14,355 bases of DNA, taken from Actinomycetota bacterium (GTDB lineage Bacteria > Actinomycetota > Actinomycetes > Mycobacteriales > Mycobacteriaceae). The notes beneath the pieces were generated by a model. The model was not told where the DNA came from. It did not search any database and was given only the letters and a program-made list of their open reading frames with translations. The position numbers and the translations under genes were made by a program. The DNA is taken from assembly GCA_005787665.1 (NCBI GenBank), contig SYAB01000241.1:1-14355 (forward strand), in the 5' to 3' direction. Of this stretch, positions 14,344 through 14,355 are shown piece after piece (position 1 is the first letter of the stretch; every line of letters starts with the position of its first letter).

Positions 14344-14355
14344 CCGCTGGGCGGC

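Overview
The window reads as high-GC actinobacterial chromosome, most likely from the genus Mycobacterium (sensu lato, including Mycolicibacterium). It holds nearly the whole Pup-proteasome gene neighbourhood, followed by pafBC, tatAC and helY. Gene order matches the M. tuberculosis blocks Rv2115c-Rv2109c and Rv2097c-Rv2091c as I recall them, but the two blocks are almost fused here: only one 66-codon gene separates prcA from pafA. Identifications come from reading the translations; no database search was run.

Layout. 1-410: sequence of unknown nature running into the last ~98 codons of the proteasomal ATPase gene mpa (plus strand). 441-2246: a two-gene minus-strand unit encoding an uncharacterised soluble protein (Rv2114-like) and a multi-pass membrane protein (Rv2113-like). 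It converges on mpa and diverges from dop. 2293-5736: dop, then pup-prcB-prcA with 4-bp stop/start overlaps. 5740-5940: a small single-span membrane protein on the minus strand, ending tail to tail with prcA. 6116-9480: pafA, pafB, pafC. 9556-13508: tatA, tatC, helY. 13579-14343: a proline-rich, membrane-anchored DUF4333-type protein.

How the genes work together. Pup is made with a C-terminal Gln. Dop deamidates it to Glu, and also removes Pup from conjugates. PafA ligates Pup-Glu to lysines of target proteins. The Mpa ring recognises pupylated proteins, unfolds them and threads them into the PrcA/PrcB 20S chamber. PafB and PafC form the WYL-domain activator of the LexA-independent DNA-damage response. 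TatA and TatC belong to the twin-arginine export system. HelY is a Ski2-like helicase.

Points that stand out. (1) The mpa reading frame is broken: recognisable Mpa sequence begins near base 114, and an in-frame TGA lies at 48-50. (2) Four genes have a TANNNT -10 hexamer exactly 7 bp before the start codon, which predicts leaderless mRNAs; dop and pafA share the identical hexamer TAGGCT. (3) HelY motif II reads DEVQ, not the usual DEVH. (4) Three uncharacterised genes, two of them membrane proteins, sit inside the proteasome locus. (5) dop and pafA share a 38-bp patch with a single mismatch. Apart from these, the locus is a well-known one, and I see no CRISPR array, tRNA, rRNA or recognisable insertion sequence.
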